Of a DNA stretch of 64,000 bases, positions 51,758-60,804 are shown piece by piece (positions within the stretch are counted from its first letter, which is position 1; the number at the start of each line of letters is the position of its first letter). The translations under genes were made by a program, and so were the position numbers. Origin of the DNA: Methylomonas sp. LL1 (GTDB lineage: Bacteria; Pseudomonadota; Gammaproteobacteria; Methylococcales; Methylomonadaceae); the NCBI RefSeq assembly GCF_015711015.1, contig NZ_CP064653.1, positions 4,030,001 to 4,094,000 of the forward strand, given 5' to 3'. A model generated the notes under the pieces. That model was not told where the DNA came from. It saw only the letters and a list, made by a program, of their open reading frames with translations, and made no database searches.

Positions 51758-54700
51758 GCTTGATCTTGAATGACTAGAAAGCTAATCAGTTCAAAGTCAT
51801 CCAGTCCGGCGATGGTATTGACCAATGCCGTGGTTTTACCGCCGCTGAACAGACTATCCAAGTCTTTTTCTTCTTTGACATCCACCATTGAACGTATGGC
51901 TTGATCCAACAAGTTGGAATAAACCTGCATGTTGCGACCATCATTGGTGGCTTGATTGAACAATTGGCAAACCTTTGCAATCGGTTGGGTTTGCCCTTTG
52001 CAGGCAACGCGGACTAAATCCAGCAAGCGTTTGACTTCGGTATGGTTGGTGATGATGTCGCCGTTTTGACCGATATACACCAGATAGTAAGGATGTAGGC
52101 GATTGTGCTGGTTGATATTGACGCTTTGGTTGCGGTTACGCAAAGTAAAGATCAAGCCTGGATGTAAGCCTAATGATGAATTGGCTGGAACAACGGCGTG
52201 CATACCACTGGGAATATGGGCAAGGTCGCCGTTGGTTTTGACGTAATTTAGCAAGTCCATGCGGAAATCGTTCAAACCTAAGTCGGTAATGGACACACCG
52301 GTTTTCAGGTCTTCCATTTCAATGACTTCTTCCTGTAGACGCCGCAGTTGTTCTTTGCGGTAGGTGACATCATGCGACTGAGTGCTGAGTACGTTGTCGT
52401 CGCCTGTTGCCGTTACATCTGCAATCATCATGCGGTTTTCAACGCGCTCTTTCAGGTTGATGTATTCATCCAGGCTAATGTCCGGCCAGTAGTTGACCAG
52501 TTGAATGCAGTCGTTTTGAGAACCGATACGATCCACACGACCGAATCGCTGAATGATGCGTACCGGGTTCCAGTGAATGTCGTAGTTAATCAGATAATCG
52601 CAGTCTTGTAGGTTTTGGCCTTCTGATATGCAATCGGTGCCGATTAGAATATCTATTTCCGCCGGTTCTTTCGGCAGAATGGCAGCTTTATCTTTTGAAC
52701 GCGGCGAGAACAGCGTCAGCAACGACTGGTAATCGTAGGTTTTCTTTAAAGTAGATTTGGGACTATCGCTACCTGTGACTTTACCGGTATGCAGGTGATG
52801 ACTCGTTAAAAAGTCTTCAGCGATATGCTCGTATAGATAGTTGGCGGTATCGGCAAACGCTGTAAACACCAATACCTTTTTGTTTCCGGCATTTATTGGA
52901 TGTGCCAGTTTGTTATGGATATGACTTTTTAGATGCTGTAGCTTGGCGTCATCTTCTGGACGAATTTTGTTCATTTCTGCCAGCAGGCCATCTATGACAA
53001 ACAGGTCCGCATTTAAATCATGCTTCCATGACGGTAAGTCCATATCCGCCAGACTGATTTGGATTTTGCTACCAATGCTTGCATCGTCAGGCATTGGAAA
53101 GTCTTCGTCGTCTTCATCCACATTTTCAAAGGCGGCGCTGGTATCGGAAAAGCCAGTGCTTTGACCGGTTTGTTGAAACTCTTCAATTTTCCTGAGTGTG
53201 TTTTGATGATTGTTCCTTAATGCTTGCAGGGTGAGCCGAAAAGCTTGTACCGAGCTTTCAAGACGTTTGAGTAAATTGGTCGTCATCAAAGCTTGTAAGC
53301 TTTTTTCGCGGTCTGCCTGTTTGAATTTGCTTCTGCCGCTGCCTACATCGGTATCGTATAACGCTTCGTACTTAGGCAGACGACTAGGCAAGATGTAACT
53401 AATCGGTGCGTAGACTGCTAACTTAAGAATTGAGAGCTGATTGAAAATGTCGTTAAAGCCAATCACATCAGCACGATGCGTAAGGGGCGAATGAAACGAT
53501 AGCGGTTTAAGACGTTGCGGAAACTTACCGATGTCTGCGGTATCGTAGAACGTTTCTATATGTTTGCGTGAGCGGGCAATAGTGACGCTATCCAGCAATT
53601 CAAAAAAGTCAAAATCCAGTGTGCTTAAGATGGATGCAGCGGTACGTTGTTCAGGCGGTAAGGTTGACCAGGCATTGAATGCCGCTTGCGCACGGCTAAA
53701 GATGGTTTCTATGTCTTTTTCGGTATGTAGCTTGGCGCTGAGGTTTTCTGATTCGCCTTCATAAGCCAATGCCAGTTGATTGCGTAAATCGCTAAAGCGG
53801 TTGTTAACGGGTGTTGCTGACAGCATCAAGACTTTGGTTTTTACACCTTGTTTGATAACGGCGTTCATCAACTTTTGATAGCGTGTTTCCCGGTCTTTGT
53901 AAGCATCGTTATTGCGGAAGTTGTGCGATTCATCTATGACGACTAAGTCATAGTTACCCCAGTTGATACGATTAAGTGGAGTACCAAACGATTCGCCGCT
54001 GGTGCGCTGTAAGTCGGTATGACAGAGCACATCGTAATTAAACCGGTCTTTAGCGAAGATGTTGGTGGTCAGGTTGCGGTTATAGGTTAACCAGTTGTCA
54101 GCTAATTTTTTTGGGCAAAGCACTAAGACAGAGCGGTTACGCAATTCGTAGTATTTGACGACAGCTAACGCGGTAAAGGTTTTACCTAAACCCACGCTAT
54201 CCGCCAAAATGCAGCCGTTATAGGTTTCCAGTTTGTTGATAATGCCGGTAGCTGCATCTTTCTGGAAGTTGAATAGTTTTTGCCAGATTAGACTGTCACG
54301 ATAACCGGTACGATCATTGGGTAAAACATCTTCGTTAAGGTCTTCCAGAAACTCGTTGAAGATGTTGTACAGCATCAAGAAATAGATGCGCTCCGGTGAG
54401 TTTTCTTGATAGACAGAGGCGATATGATCACATAACCGCTCGGTGACATCGTCAAGCTTTTCTGGGTCATTCCAGATTTGGTCAAACAAGCTTAAAAAGA
54501 CATGGGTATTAGTTGGCTCATCAAATTTATTGACGATATTGGATACCGCGTCACCTTGCTGATAACCCAAGTCCACCGCTGTAAAGCCGTGTAACGGCAT
54601 GTAGATAGCCGAATCCGCTTTGTTTTCAACACAGGCGAATTGTTGCATCGGTGCTTTACTGTGATTTGAGCGAAAAGTCGTTTTGCGACGCATCCAATCA

Positions 54701-55026
54701 GCACATTCCTTGGCTATGGCACGTTGGGTAAGTTTGTTTTTTAGCTGTATTTCAAATTCACTGCCGAAGAAATTACGTTCGCGTCCGGCTTTAGGAATAT
54801 GGAATTCCCGTTGTTCCTTTTTGATTTTATCGGTGACTTCGTGAGGAACGAAAGTCGGCGAGGTAAAGATGAATTCTAGCGATTCTATGCTTTCCAGTTC
54901 TTTCTTCAGAGCAGCATAGGCATAAATTGAAAAGCAGGAAGCAGCGATTTTGAGCTTGGCATTTGATTTGATCGTCCGTTTCAAATTTTCACCTAACAGG
55001 TGATTTATGTTGTCAATGATTTCCAT
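51754..55026 (-). CDS. PLD-like/SNF2-type helicase of the type III restriction operon
   Basis: A 1090-residue protein. The N-terminal 170 residues resemble a phospholipase-D-like module (IAASCFSIYAYAALKKELES), followed by an SF2/SNF2 ATPase with Walker A ILADSVGLGKTFTALAVV near residue 275, DESHNFRNND as motif II near 370, and motif VI IIQRFGRVDRIGSQND near 820. Such helicases accompany DUF4391 and type III enzymes and presumably translocate on or remodel DNA. Whether the PLD-like part has catalytic HxK residues is not evident by eye. It is the first gene of the five-gene operon. Confidence 0.88.
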   Translation of the reverse strand: MEIIDNINHLLGENLKRTIKSNAKLKIAASCFSIYAYAALKKELESIESLEFIFTSPTFVPHEVTDKIKKEQREFHIPKAGRERNFFGSEFEIQLKNKLTQRAIAKECADWMRRKTTFRSNHSKAPMQQFACVENKADSAIYMPLHGFTAVDLGYQQGDAVSNIVNKFDEPTNTHVFLSLFDQIWNDPEKLDDVTERLCDHIASVYQENSPERIYFLMLYNIFNEFLEDLNEDVLPNDRTGYRDSLIWQKLFNFQKDAATGIINKLETYNGCILADSVGLGKTFTALAVVKYYELRNRSVLVLCPKKLADNWLTYNRNLTTNIFAKDRFNYDVLCHTDLQRTSGESFGTPLNRINWGNYDLVVIDESHNFRNNDAYKDRETRYQKLMNAVIKQGVKTKVLMLSATPVNNRFSDLRNQLALAYEGESENLSAKLHTEKDIETIFSRAQAAFNAWSTLPPEQRTAASILSTLDFDFFELLDSVTIARSRKHIETFYDTADIGKFPQRLKPLSFHSPLTHRADVIGFNDIFNQLSILKLAVYAPISYILPSRLPKYEALYDTDVGSGRSKFKQADREKSLQALMTTNLLKRLESSVQAFRLTLQALRNNHQNTLRKIEEFQQTGQSTGFSDTSAAFENVDEDDEDFPMPDDASIGSKIQISLADMDLPSWKHDLNADLFVIDGLLAEMNKIRPEDDAKLQHLKSHIHNKLAHPINAGNKKVLVFTAFADTANYLYEHIAEDFLTSHHLHTGKVTGSDSPKSTLKKTYDYQSLLTLFSPRSKDKAAILPKEPAEIDILIGTDCISEGQNLQDCDYLINYDIHWNPVRIIQRFGRVDRIGSQNDCIQLVNYWPDISLDEYINLKERVENRMMIADVTATGDDNVLSTQSHDVTYRKEQLRRLQEEVIEMEDLKTGVSITDLGLNDFRMDLLNYVKTNGDLAHIPSGMHAVVPANSSLGLHPGLIFTLRNRNQSVNINQHNRLHPYYLVYIGQNGDIITNHTEVKRLLDLVRVACKGQTQPIAKVCQLFNQATNDGRNMQVYSNLLDQAIRSMVDVKEEKDLDSLFSGGKTTALVNTIAGLDDFELISFLVIQDQA

Positions 55027-55104
55027 GTTCTCAAGAATCGTGTTTATAACCTCCGATAGTTTAACCGGGGCACTGAAATTACTTTCAAAAAACTGATGTT
55101 GAAC

Positions 55105-55758
55105 CTATTTCAAACAGCCTTCATCGTTATGCCTTGGATTATTCACGTAATCGCTGATCGCAGTGGTCGTCATGTCGGTATATGCGGAATTATCCAGTAA
55201 TTGAAACGCCACATCCTCAGTAGCGGATTTATCCAACCAATCCCGGTAATGATCTACAGGCATGATAACCGGCATACGTTCATGAATGGGTTGCATCAGT
55301 TGCGTTGCTGCGGTCGTGATGATGGTACAGGAATAGAGCGTTTGCGCTTCGTGCTCCCAATGTTCCCAAAGCCCAGCAAAGGCAAATGGCTGATTGTCTT
55401 GACGGTGGATATGAAACGCTTGTTTGTGCGACTCTAATTTCTGCCACTCGTAAAAGCCGTTTGCGACGATTAAACAGCGGCGTTTATGGAAGGCGGCGCG
55501 AAAACTGGGTTTTTCTCTAATCGTTTCAGCACGAGCGTTGATCAGATGATGACTGTTTTTGTCGTCCTTAGACCATGATGGTACTAAGCCCCAAAACAGG
55601 TTTACCGATTTTAATGATTTGTCGTCTAGCTCAACGATGCAAAGGATTTTTTGCGCTGGGGTAATGTTGTAGCTGGGTTGAAAGCGTGGCAAACGCGGTA
55701 ATTGAAAATGTTCAGCAATGCTTTCAGGTGTTGCTGTTAGCTGGTAACGACCGCACAT
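55105..55758 (-). CDS. yedK: SOS-associated peptidase YedK/HMCES
   Basis: A 217-residue SRAP protein starting at ATG 55758, so that the catalytic Cys2 follows Met (MCGRYQLTAT). Other family motifs are NARAETIREKPSFR, GFYEWQ and the C-terminal HERMPVIMP with the active-site His. HMCES/YedK crosslinks to abasic sites in single-stranded DNA and protects them. It is divergent from umuDC with a 150-base shared regulatory region, so the three genes form a portable DNA-damage module. Confidence 0.95.
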   Translation of the reverse strand: MCGRYQLTATPESIAEHFQLPRLPRFQPSYNITPAQKILCIVELDDKSLKSVNLFWGLVPSWSKDDKNSHHLINARAETIREKPSFRAAFHKRRCLIVANGFYEWQKLESHKQAFHIHRQDNQPFAFAGLWEHWEHEAQTLYSCTIITTAATQLMQPIHERMPVIMPVDHYRDWLDKSATEDVAFQLLDNSAYTDMTTTAISDYVNNPRHNDEGCLK

Positions 55759-55842
55759 CGCCAATGCCTCCGTGATAAACGACTAACGCTATTAAACGTC
55801 AGAAATGGGGATCAACCAAGCACATCAAGAAATAAGAACAAA

Positions 55843-55864
55843 TGCAAAACAAAATACATTTTGC
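55843..55864. promoter_or_regulatory. Dyad in the yedK-umuD divergent promoter
   Basis: GCAAAA (55844-55849) and TTTTGC (55859-55864) form a dyad with a 9-base spacer, about 45 bases before the umuD start. It is not a standard LexA box (CTGT-N8-ACAG). It echoes the TGCAAAA/TTTTGCA arms of the operator at 7842-7890, so a UmuD- or Xre-like local repressor may act here. Confidence 0.45.
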
Positions 55865-55910
55865 GGTACTATGCTTGCCCTCGTCAAAACCACGAATTTG
55901 GGATGAAAAC

Positions 55911-56420
55911 ATGAGCATCATTTCCTTATCACGCTATCAACCTCGCAATGCGAAACTATTAAACGCTGCGGCTCTATGGTCTGATGATTTGGAGTTGCCT
56001 ATTCTGGAACCGCAGCAGCAACTGAGTACGATTGAACTACCGCTATTTACCTCAAAAGTACCCGCCGGTTTTCCATCACCTGCTGACGATCATCTTGAAG
56101 CGACGATAGACCTGAACCAGCATTGCATCAGCAATCCGCCGGCAACCTTCTTCGTTAAAGTAAAAGGTCATTCCATGACAGGTGCGGGTATCAACGATGG
56201 CGATATGTTGGTGGTTGATCGCTCGTTACGTCCAAATAACAATAGTATTGTCGTTGCGGTGATAGATGGCGAAGTGACAGTTAAAGCGTTGGATAGGTCT
56301 ACCGATGAAATTTGGTTACGTTCTAAAAATCCAGACTATCCCGATTTCCAGATTAAGGAAGGCATGGAGTTGCACATTTGGGGAGTCGTCAAAAACGTGA
56401 TTCGTTCGTTGCCGGTATAG
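55911..56420 (+). CDS. umuD: UmuD-like translesion polymerase subunit/peptidase
   Basis: A 169-residue S24 peptidase. A likely self-cleavage bond lies in KVPAGFPSPADD (Ala-Gly) near residue 50; the catalytic Ser is in VKGHSMTGAGINDGDMLVVD near residue 85, and the Lys in DGEVTVKALD near residue 123. After RecA-stimulated cleavage UmuD' joins UmuC as polymerase V. It is a little longer than E. coli UmuD because of its N-terminal tail. ATG 55911 is chosen; the frame open to 55842 includes the promoter dyad. The stop is adjacent to the umuC start (TAGATG). Confidence 0.94.
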   Translation: MSIISLSRYQPRNAKLLNAAALWSDDLELPILEPQQQLSTIELPLFTSKVPAGFPSPADDHLEATIDLNQHCISNPPATFFVKVKGHSMTGAGINDGDMLVVDRSLRPNNNSIVVAVIDGEVTVKALDRSTDEIWLRSKNPDYPDFQIKEGMELHIWGVVKNVIRSLPV

Positions 56421-57701
56421 ATGAATACAGCACCGATATTCGCGATTGCGGATTGCAACAATTTTTACGCAAGCTGTGAAAGGGTTTTTCAACCCAAATT
56501 AAACGGAAGACCAGTTGTAGTGCTGTCAAATAATGACGGATGCGTGATTGCGAGAAGTAACGAGGCCAAAGCCCTTGGCATCAAAATGGGTGCCCCTTAT
56601 TTCAAGATTGAGCCGTATGCAAAGCAAGAAGGCATTGCCGTATTTTCCAGTAATTATGCGTTATACGGTGATATGAGTCAGCGTGTGATGCAGGTACTTG
56701 CAAGCTTTGCACCGCGATTTGAAGTCTATTCTATTGACGAATGTTTTTTAGATTTTACCGGACTGCCACAAAACCTGACGGATTACAGCTTAGAGATTTG
56801 CGCAGTCGTCAAGCAATGGACAGGTATACCAATTTCTATTGGCATTGCGCCGACTAAGACATTAGCCAAACTCGCTAATCGTTTAGCGAAAAACGGTCAT
56901 TCCCATATGGGACCGGTGTTAGATTGGCGCGCTATTGCTGATACCGATGCTGTTTTAAAAACCATTTCACTCGATGATCTTTGGGGCATTTCCAGGCGTT
57001 GGAAAGACAAGCTAAATCAAATCGGTATTCATCATGCGTTAGCACTGAAACAGTCTGATCCAAAACACCTACGCCAGCATTTTGGTGTGGTGATGGAGCG
57101 GATTGTTACTGAGCTAAACGGTATTTCCTGTATTGCTTTAGAAGAAATACCAGCACCGAAAAAACAGATTCTGACATCGCGTAGCTTTGGTGAACGATTG
57201 ACTGACTACGACGATTTACGCGCTGCTGTCACACACTTTGCGACGCGCTCTGCGGAAAAATGCAGACGACAGCAATTGACCACGCAAGTATTAACGGTGT
57301 TTATTCATACTAGCCCGTTTGATACCAGCAATCCGCAATACTCCAATAGTGCCACGATTGAGTTTGATAATCCTACTAGTAATTCCGCGCTGTTGATTGC
57401 TGCTGCTCAACAAGGCTTAAAACGTATTTTTCGAAACGGCTTTTCTTATCAACGGGCCGGCATTCTATTGCCGGACTTGTGGCCGGCCAGTGTCACGCAA
57501 CTATCGTTGTTTGATAGCGGTGAATGCTCAATTCGATCTGATCAACTGATGACCGTACTGGACGACATTAACCGCAAACATGGCAAGCGCAGTATTCGCT
57601 ATGCGAGTGAAATTATTAGCAAGCGGTGGCAGATGCGGCAACAATTCAAATCGCCTTCATACACCACTAACATTAACGAGTTACTGACGATTCAAATTTA
57701 A
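56421..57701 (+). CDS. umuC: UmuC-like error-prone DNA polymerase V subunit
   Basis: A 426-residue Y-family polymerase: IADCNNFYASCERVFQP with the first metal-binding Asp, SIDECFLDFTG with the catalytic Asp-Glu, the helix-hairpin region LAKLANRLAKNGHS, the little-finger domain and a C-terminal beta-clamp-type segment (QLSLFDSG). It is full length. It copies damaged templates during SOS and could also raise mutation rates for the element. Translated immediately after umuD. Confidence 0.96.
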   Translation: MNTAPIFAIADCNNFYASCERVFQPKLNGRPVVVLSNNDGCVIARSNEAKALGIKMGAPYFKIEPYAKQEGIAVFSSNYALYGDMSQRVMQVLASFAPRFEVYSIDECFLDFTGLPQNLTDYSLEICAVVKQWTGIPISIGIAPTKTLAKLANRLAKNGHSHMGPVLDWRAIADTDAVLKTISLDDLWGISRRWKDKLNQIGIHHALALKQSDPKHLRQHFGVVMERIVTELNGISCIALEEIPAPKKQILTSRSFGERLTDYDDLRAAVTHFATRSAEKCRRQQLTTQVLTVFIHTSPFDTSNPQYSNSATIEFDNPTSNSALLIAAAQQGLKRIFRNGFSYQRAGILLPDLWPASVTQLSLFDSGECSIRSDQLMTVLDDINRKHGKRSIRYASEIISKRWQMRQQFKSPSYTTNINELLTIQI

Positions 57702-57721
57702 TTCTTGCAGACACAAAAAAA

Positions 57722-57746
57722 CCTCTACCGCGAGCAACGATAGAGG
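57722..57746 (-). terminator. Hairpin with T-run on the minus strand
   Basis: CCTCTA (57722) pairs with TAGAGG (57741). The run of seven A before it is a T-run on the minus strand, so it is a typical terminator for leftward transcription. No minus-strand gene lies just upstream of it (57750-57882), which raises the possibility of a short antisense or regulatory RNA. It may also end umuC transcription weakly. Confidence 0.6.
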
Positions 57747-57882
57747 CTATATTGAACCTAATCCCAAAAGGGGAGAAACTGTCAGCATTCCACTGAGAGC
57801 TGCATTGCATTTTATGCCAAGACTCGTTCTGCGTGATGCATCAAGAATTGTTTAACAGGTAATCAAAGACGTATAACTCACC

Positions 57883-58815
57883 ATGAGTGATTTTAACAAA
57901 ATCCCGTTTGGACTTCGCGAAAAAGACCAACAGTTTGTTGATGTTTATAGTGTTAAAAATGGCAAGCAATGCGGTTGTATTTGCCCATCTTGTGGAACAC
58001 CTTTAGAAGCTAGACAAGGTGATATTAACGTTTGGCACTTTGCTCATTCAAATAAAAAGGTCTACGACAAAACCAAGAATGAATGTGAGTATTCATTTTA
58101 TTTGTCTCTTCGGTTGATGGCTAGACAGGTTTTAGGAACCAAAATTAAGCTTAAACTGCCTGCCTATAAAGATAATATTGAATATTTTTCTGGAGTTTTT
58201 AGGTATCGTCAGTACAAAGAATTTTTTGTTGCTCCAGAACAAGAAATCACTATTGAAAATATTGCTGTTGAAAGCAACTTTTGCGATGTCCCTGTTGATG
58301 TTATTGGTTCAATAGGTCAATTCAACTTTGTAATCTATTTTACACATCCTGATCGAATTGTACCCAACGAGTTGTTTCATCCTAATAACGATCATTGTGG
58401 TGTTATTGAAGTAAGATTAGATGCGTTATCTCAGCAGTTCATGAATGCAAAAGTAGAAAATAAAACTTATGACGATATTTTATTAAACTTTCTCTCCGAT
58501 GATACAGTATCAAAAATATGGATTTATCACCCAAGATACGCAATAAAGAAAGAACAAGCTATAAAAGAGCTAGAGCAGTCTTCAAATATTAAAATTCAAA
58601 CTGATGACATGCATCACACTGAACCTACTAATCGACTGCAAAGTAATTACTATACAAAACCATCTGTGATTGAGCCAATAGTTAATCATTCACGTATCGT
58701 GCAATTCAAATGCATACTATGCAAAGTGGAATGGCAAGGTCATGAAGCAGGTGGAAATTTATGTCCGAAATGCAATAGTCATTTGTACTCTCGCATGATC
58801 GAAACCGATACTTGA
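57883..58815 (+). CDS. CoiA-like protein with two zinc ribbons
   Basis: A 310-residue AT-rich protein. The N-terminal part has CICPSCGTPLEARQGDINVW then HFAH, the zinc-ribbon start of competence protein CoiA-type nucleases, followed by a region with SNFCDVPVDVIGSIGQFNFV, compatible with a PD-(D/E)xK-like core. A second ribbon closes the protein (KCILCKVEWQGHEAGGNLCP then KCNSHLY). CoiA relatives act on incoming single-stranded DNA with RecA. Here it stands alone on an integrative element, so a role in transfer, recombination or defence is open. Confidence 0.7.
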   Translation: MSDFNKIPFGLREKDQQFVDVYSVKNGKQCGCICPSCGTPLEARQGDINVWHFAHSNKKVYDKTKNECEYSFYLSLRLMARQVLGTKIKLKLPAYKDNIEYFSGVFRYRQYKEFFVAPEQEITIENIAVESNFCDVPVDVIGSIGQFNFVIYFTHPDRIVPNELFHPNNDHCGVIEVRLDALSQQFMNAKVENKTYDDILLNFLSDDTVSKIWIYHPRYAIKKEQAIKELEQSSNIKIQTDDMHHTEPTNRLQSNYYTKPSVIEPIVNHSRIVQFKCILCKVEWQGHEAGGNLCPKCNSHLYSRMIETDT

Positions 58816-58900
58816 GTCGAGAAAATTAAAAAGTGACCTTTACAGCTTCAATCACAAAGCCTTATGTGTTGCATCCCTTAGTGGAACATAGCCATTGAAA

Positions 58901-58916
58901 GTCTCGAGCTCGAGAC
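58901..58916. repeat. Perfect palindrome GTCTCGAGCTCGAGAC, copy 1
   Basis: A 16-base perfect palindrome (18 bases including one flanking pair), in the gap between two convergent genes ending at 58815 and 59047. An identical sequence lies at 62489-62504 in the same kind of gap. It could serve as a two-way terminator or as a protein-binding site. Confidence 0.8.
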
Positions 58917-59046
58917 TCGTAATTACCAGCTATTTCCACACAAACCTATATTTTAATGCAGTTATTAAGTTCGCTTTTCTATATAGTATATTATATAGCT
59001 TTCCGAACTTAAAAACTAAATGGCATAACTGTTAGGTTGTGCGGTA

Positions 59047-59367
59047 TTAATTGGAATTTTTAGGTTTAATATAGAGCGTCTTTTTTGCTTCGGTGACTTT
59101 TGTGCAACGACTATCGACATCACGAGAAACCTCTTTTCCGTATTTTAATCGAATGTAATTTAATACCTCTTTGCGTGATACGAAAGAACGTGAATTTTGA
59201 TGTTTCCGGCATTCAATTTTTCCATTGCCAAAGTCCAATTCTTGGCCTATTGCAATGTGATCAACTATAAGTTGTTTAATCTTATGATTTTCCTGTTGTA
59301 GTTGGTTAATAATGACTTGATTTTCTAAAAGAGTTTCGCCTAATTCTAAAATTGCTCTGGATTTCAT
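59047..59367 (-). CDS. Hypothetical coiled-coil protein
   Basis: A 106-residue protein: an N-terminal coiled coil (LGETLLENQVIINQLQQENH) and a basic C-terminal part (RSFVSRKEVLNYIRLKYGKE, TLYIKPKN). Not recognised; size and layout suggest a small regulator or DNA-binding accessory. It is 12 bases downstream of the next gene on the same strand, so the two form an operon. Confidence 0.55.
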   Translation of the reverse strand: MKSRAILELGETLLENQVIINQLQQENHKIKQLIVDHIAIGQELDFGNGKIECRKHQNSRSFVSRKEVLNYIRLKYGKEVSRDVDSRCTKVTEAKKTLYIKPKNSN

Positions 59368-59379
59368 GCATTACTCAAT

Positions 59380-60078
59380 TCATAATAGTTTATTTTGAAT
59401 AATTGTATTTTCATTAGTAGCATCATAACGCTTGAGCAATTGCTGATAAATCAACTTTGCAACAATAGCCCATTCCTCTTTGCTGTTAATTTTTGAATCT
59501 CGAATAGCGTTGCTGATTTGATTAATATGTCGATTAAATTTTGGTAGTATTTCTCGATCTAATCTGACTGTTATAGTGGTTTGATGGTTAGAAATACATT
59601 CTTCACGACTATGAATGTTTAGCGCATTCATTGCTTTAACAATATGACGACTGTTGATGCGTTTTACATGTTGTTCGTAATGGTTCAGTATATATTTCCA
59701 AACCAAGTCAGAATCTTTATCAGAAATATTCTGTAACGGTCTAAATGTCGCTTCAGAAACTTTATTTAGGTAGATTCGTTTCGGGTCTAACTTTATATAA
59801 ATAGACGTGGCTGTGATTAACCTTGAAATGTAGCTATGACTTAATTCAGGCAATCTTTTGCGAAGGCAATCTGAGGGCTTTTTAAAACCTAGTGCAATAT
59901 ATCCACGTGTACTAACTAACAAAACTATGTTCTTGAATACTTTTGTCGTAGAAAACCCAATCTCTGAGATAAGCTTTAATGCTTCTGCTTTGGTAATGGT
60001 GGGTTTTATCTGTGATCTAGTAATTAAATCACAAAACTCGTTTGTTTCTGTAAACGTTCTCAAATAATGTGTCTTCAT
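59380..60078 (-). CDS. Hypothetical DNA-binding/partition-like protein
   Basis: A 232-residue AT-rich protein. Residues about 45-100 (VFKNIVLLVSTRGYIALGFK, LRKRLPELSHSYISRLITAT) resemble a helix-turn-helix as in ParB/KorB-type or phage regulators, followed by helical SEATFRPLQNISDKDSDLVW. There is a C-terminal strand-helix region with TTITVRLDREILPKFNRHI, similar to ribbon-helix-helix style segments. I cannot name the family. It likely regulates or segregates the element; this rests on pattern only. ATG 60078 is chosen. Confidence 0.55.
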   Translation of the reverse strand: MKTHYLRTFTETNEFCDLITRSQIKPTITKAEALKLISEIGFSTTKVFKNIVLLVSTRGYIALGFKKPSDCLRKRLPELSHSYISRLITATSIYIKLDPKRIYLNKVSEATFRPLQNISDKDSDLVWKYILNHYEQHVKRINSRHIVKAMNALNIHSREECISNHQTTITVRLDREILPKFNRHINQISNAIRDSKINSKEEWAIVAKLIYQQLLKRYDATNENTIIQNKLL

Positions 60079-60435
60079 AATGTCTCCTAACTTTAATGCA
60101 AGGTCAATTAAAATTAGTATTATTTGAGATTAGATAAAGACAGTATGACAGCTGTCAATTATTCAATTTGTACAAGCTTAGTCTGGTTGCGTTATTCGCT
60201 CTTAAAAATCAGAAAAAACAGTCGCTATTGACATAACTATTTGTTTTTGTTAGTATAATGTCGCAGTTGCACTCTTGCTAAAGAAGTCTCGCAACGGCAA
60301 ATACCCCCCTGATTACTTTTAGACGCTCACAGATTATGAGCATGATGCTGCTTGTCTTTTTGACAATCGGTCAGCATTTCTGTGCTCGTCGTTTTGGTAA
60401 TGGGGGATTACGTTAATTAAATTGGAGAAAACCTA
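60079..60435. other. AT-rich divergent region, possible origin or promoter
   Basis: About 360 bases between divergent genes. It contains a poly-C/poly-G related pair (ATACCCCCCTGATTAC near 60300 and GTAATGGGGGATTACG near 60398) that could fold into a long imperfect stem around TGAGCATGATGCTGC. It likely holds promoters for both sides. I see no gene. Confidence 0.45.
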
Positions 60436-60690
60436 ATGGCTGCAAAAACACAGGATGAAGACGACGATACGACTGTGAATCCCCTAGATGCACTGGTCTA
60501 CTGTCTGATGCAAAATTCGGAAGTGTACTTGAATTTATTTGATACACCTGCTTCAGAAATTTCTTGTCGAGAATTGGGTAAAACCATACGAGCCATGACC
60601 AAAGCGATTAGTCGCGTTGCCATGTATTTCAACAACGATGATTCAGATGTTGATTTATCAGTGTTTGAAGACGACGACAATGATGAGTAG
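60436..60690 (+). CDS. Small acidic hypothetical protein
   Basis: An 84-residue protein with strongly acidic ends (KTQDEDDDTTVNPLDALVYC at the start, DSDVDLSVFEDDDNDE at the end) and a helical middle (LGKTIRAMTKAISRVAMYF). Not recognised. A GGAG lies ten bases before ATG 60436. It is the first of three plus-strand genes, upstream of an H-NS protein. Acidic tails of this kind occur in DNA mimics and chaperone-like partners, which is speculation here. Confidence 0.6.
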   Translation: MAAKTQDEDDDTTVNPLDALVYCLMQNSEVYLNLFDTPASEISCRELGKTIRAMTKAISRVAMYFNNDDSDVDLSVFEDDDNDE

Positions 60691-60804
60691 CGCTTAGAAC
60701 ATTGAAGCTCTAAGCGCTGCTTTACAACACGACCACTGTTTGAGTTTGGCGACCTGGCAGTGGTCATTTTTTTATGTCGTGACTTACGACACAAGGACTT
60801 TACC

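Noticed and set aside
55843..55864. LexA box at the umuD promoter
   Set aside because: The dyad arms are GCAAAA/TTTTGC with a 9-base spacer, which does not fit CTGT-N8-ACAG; I list it as an unidentified operator.
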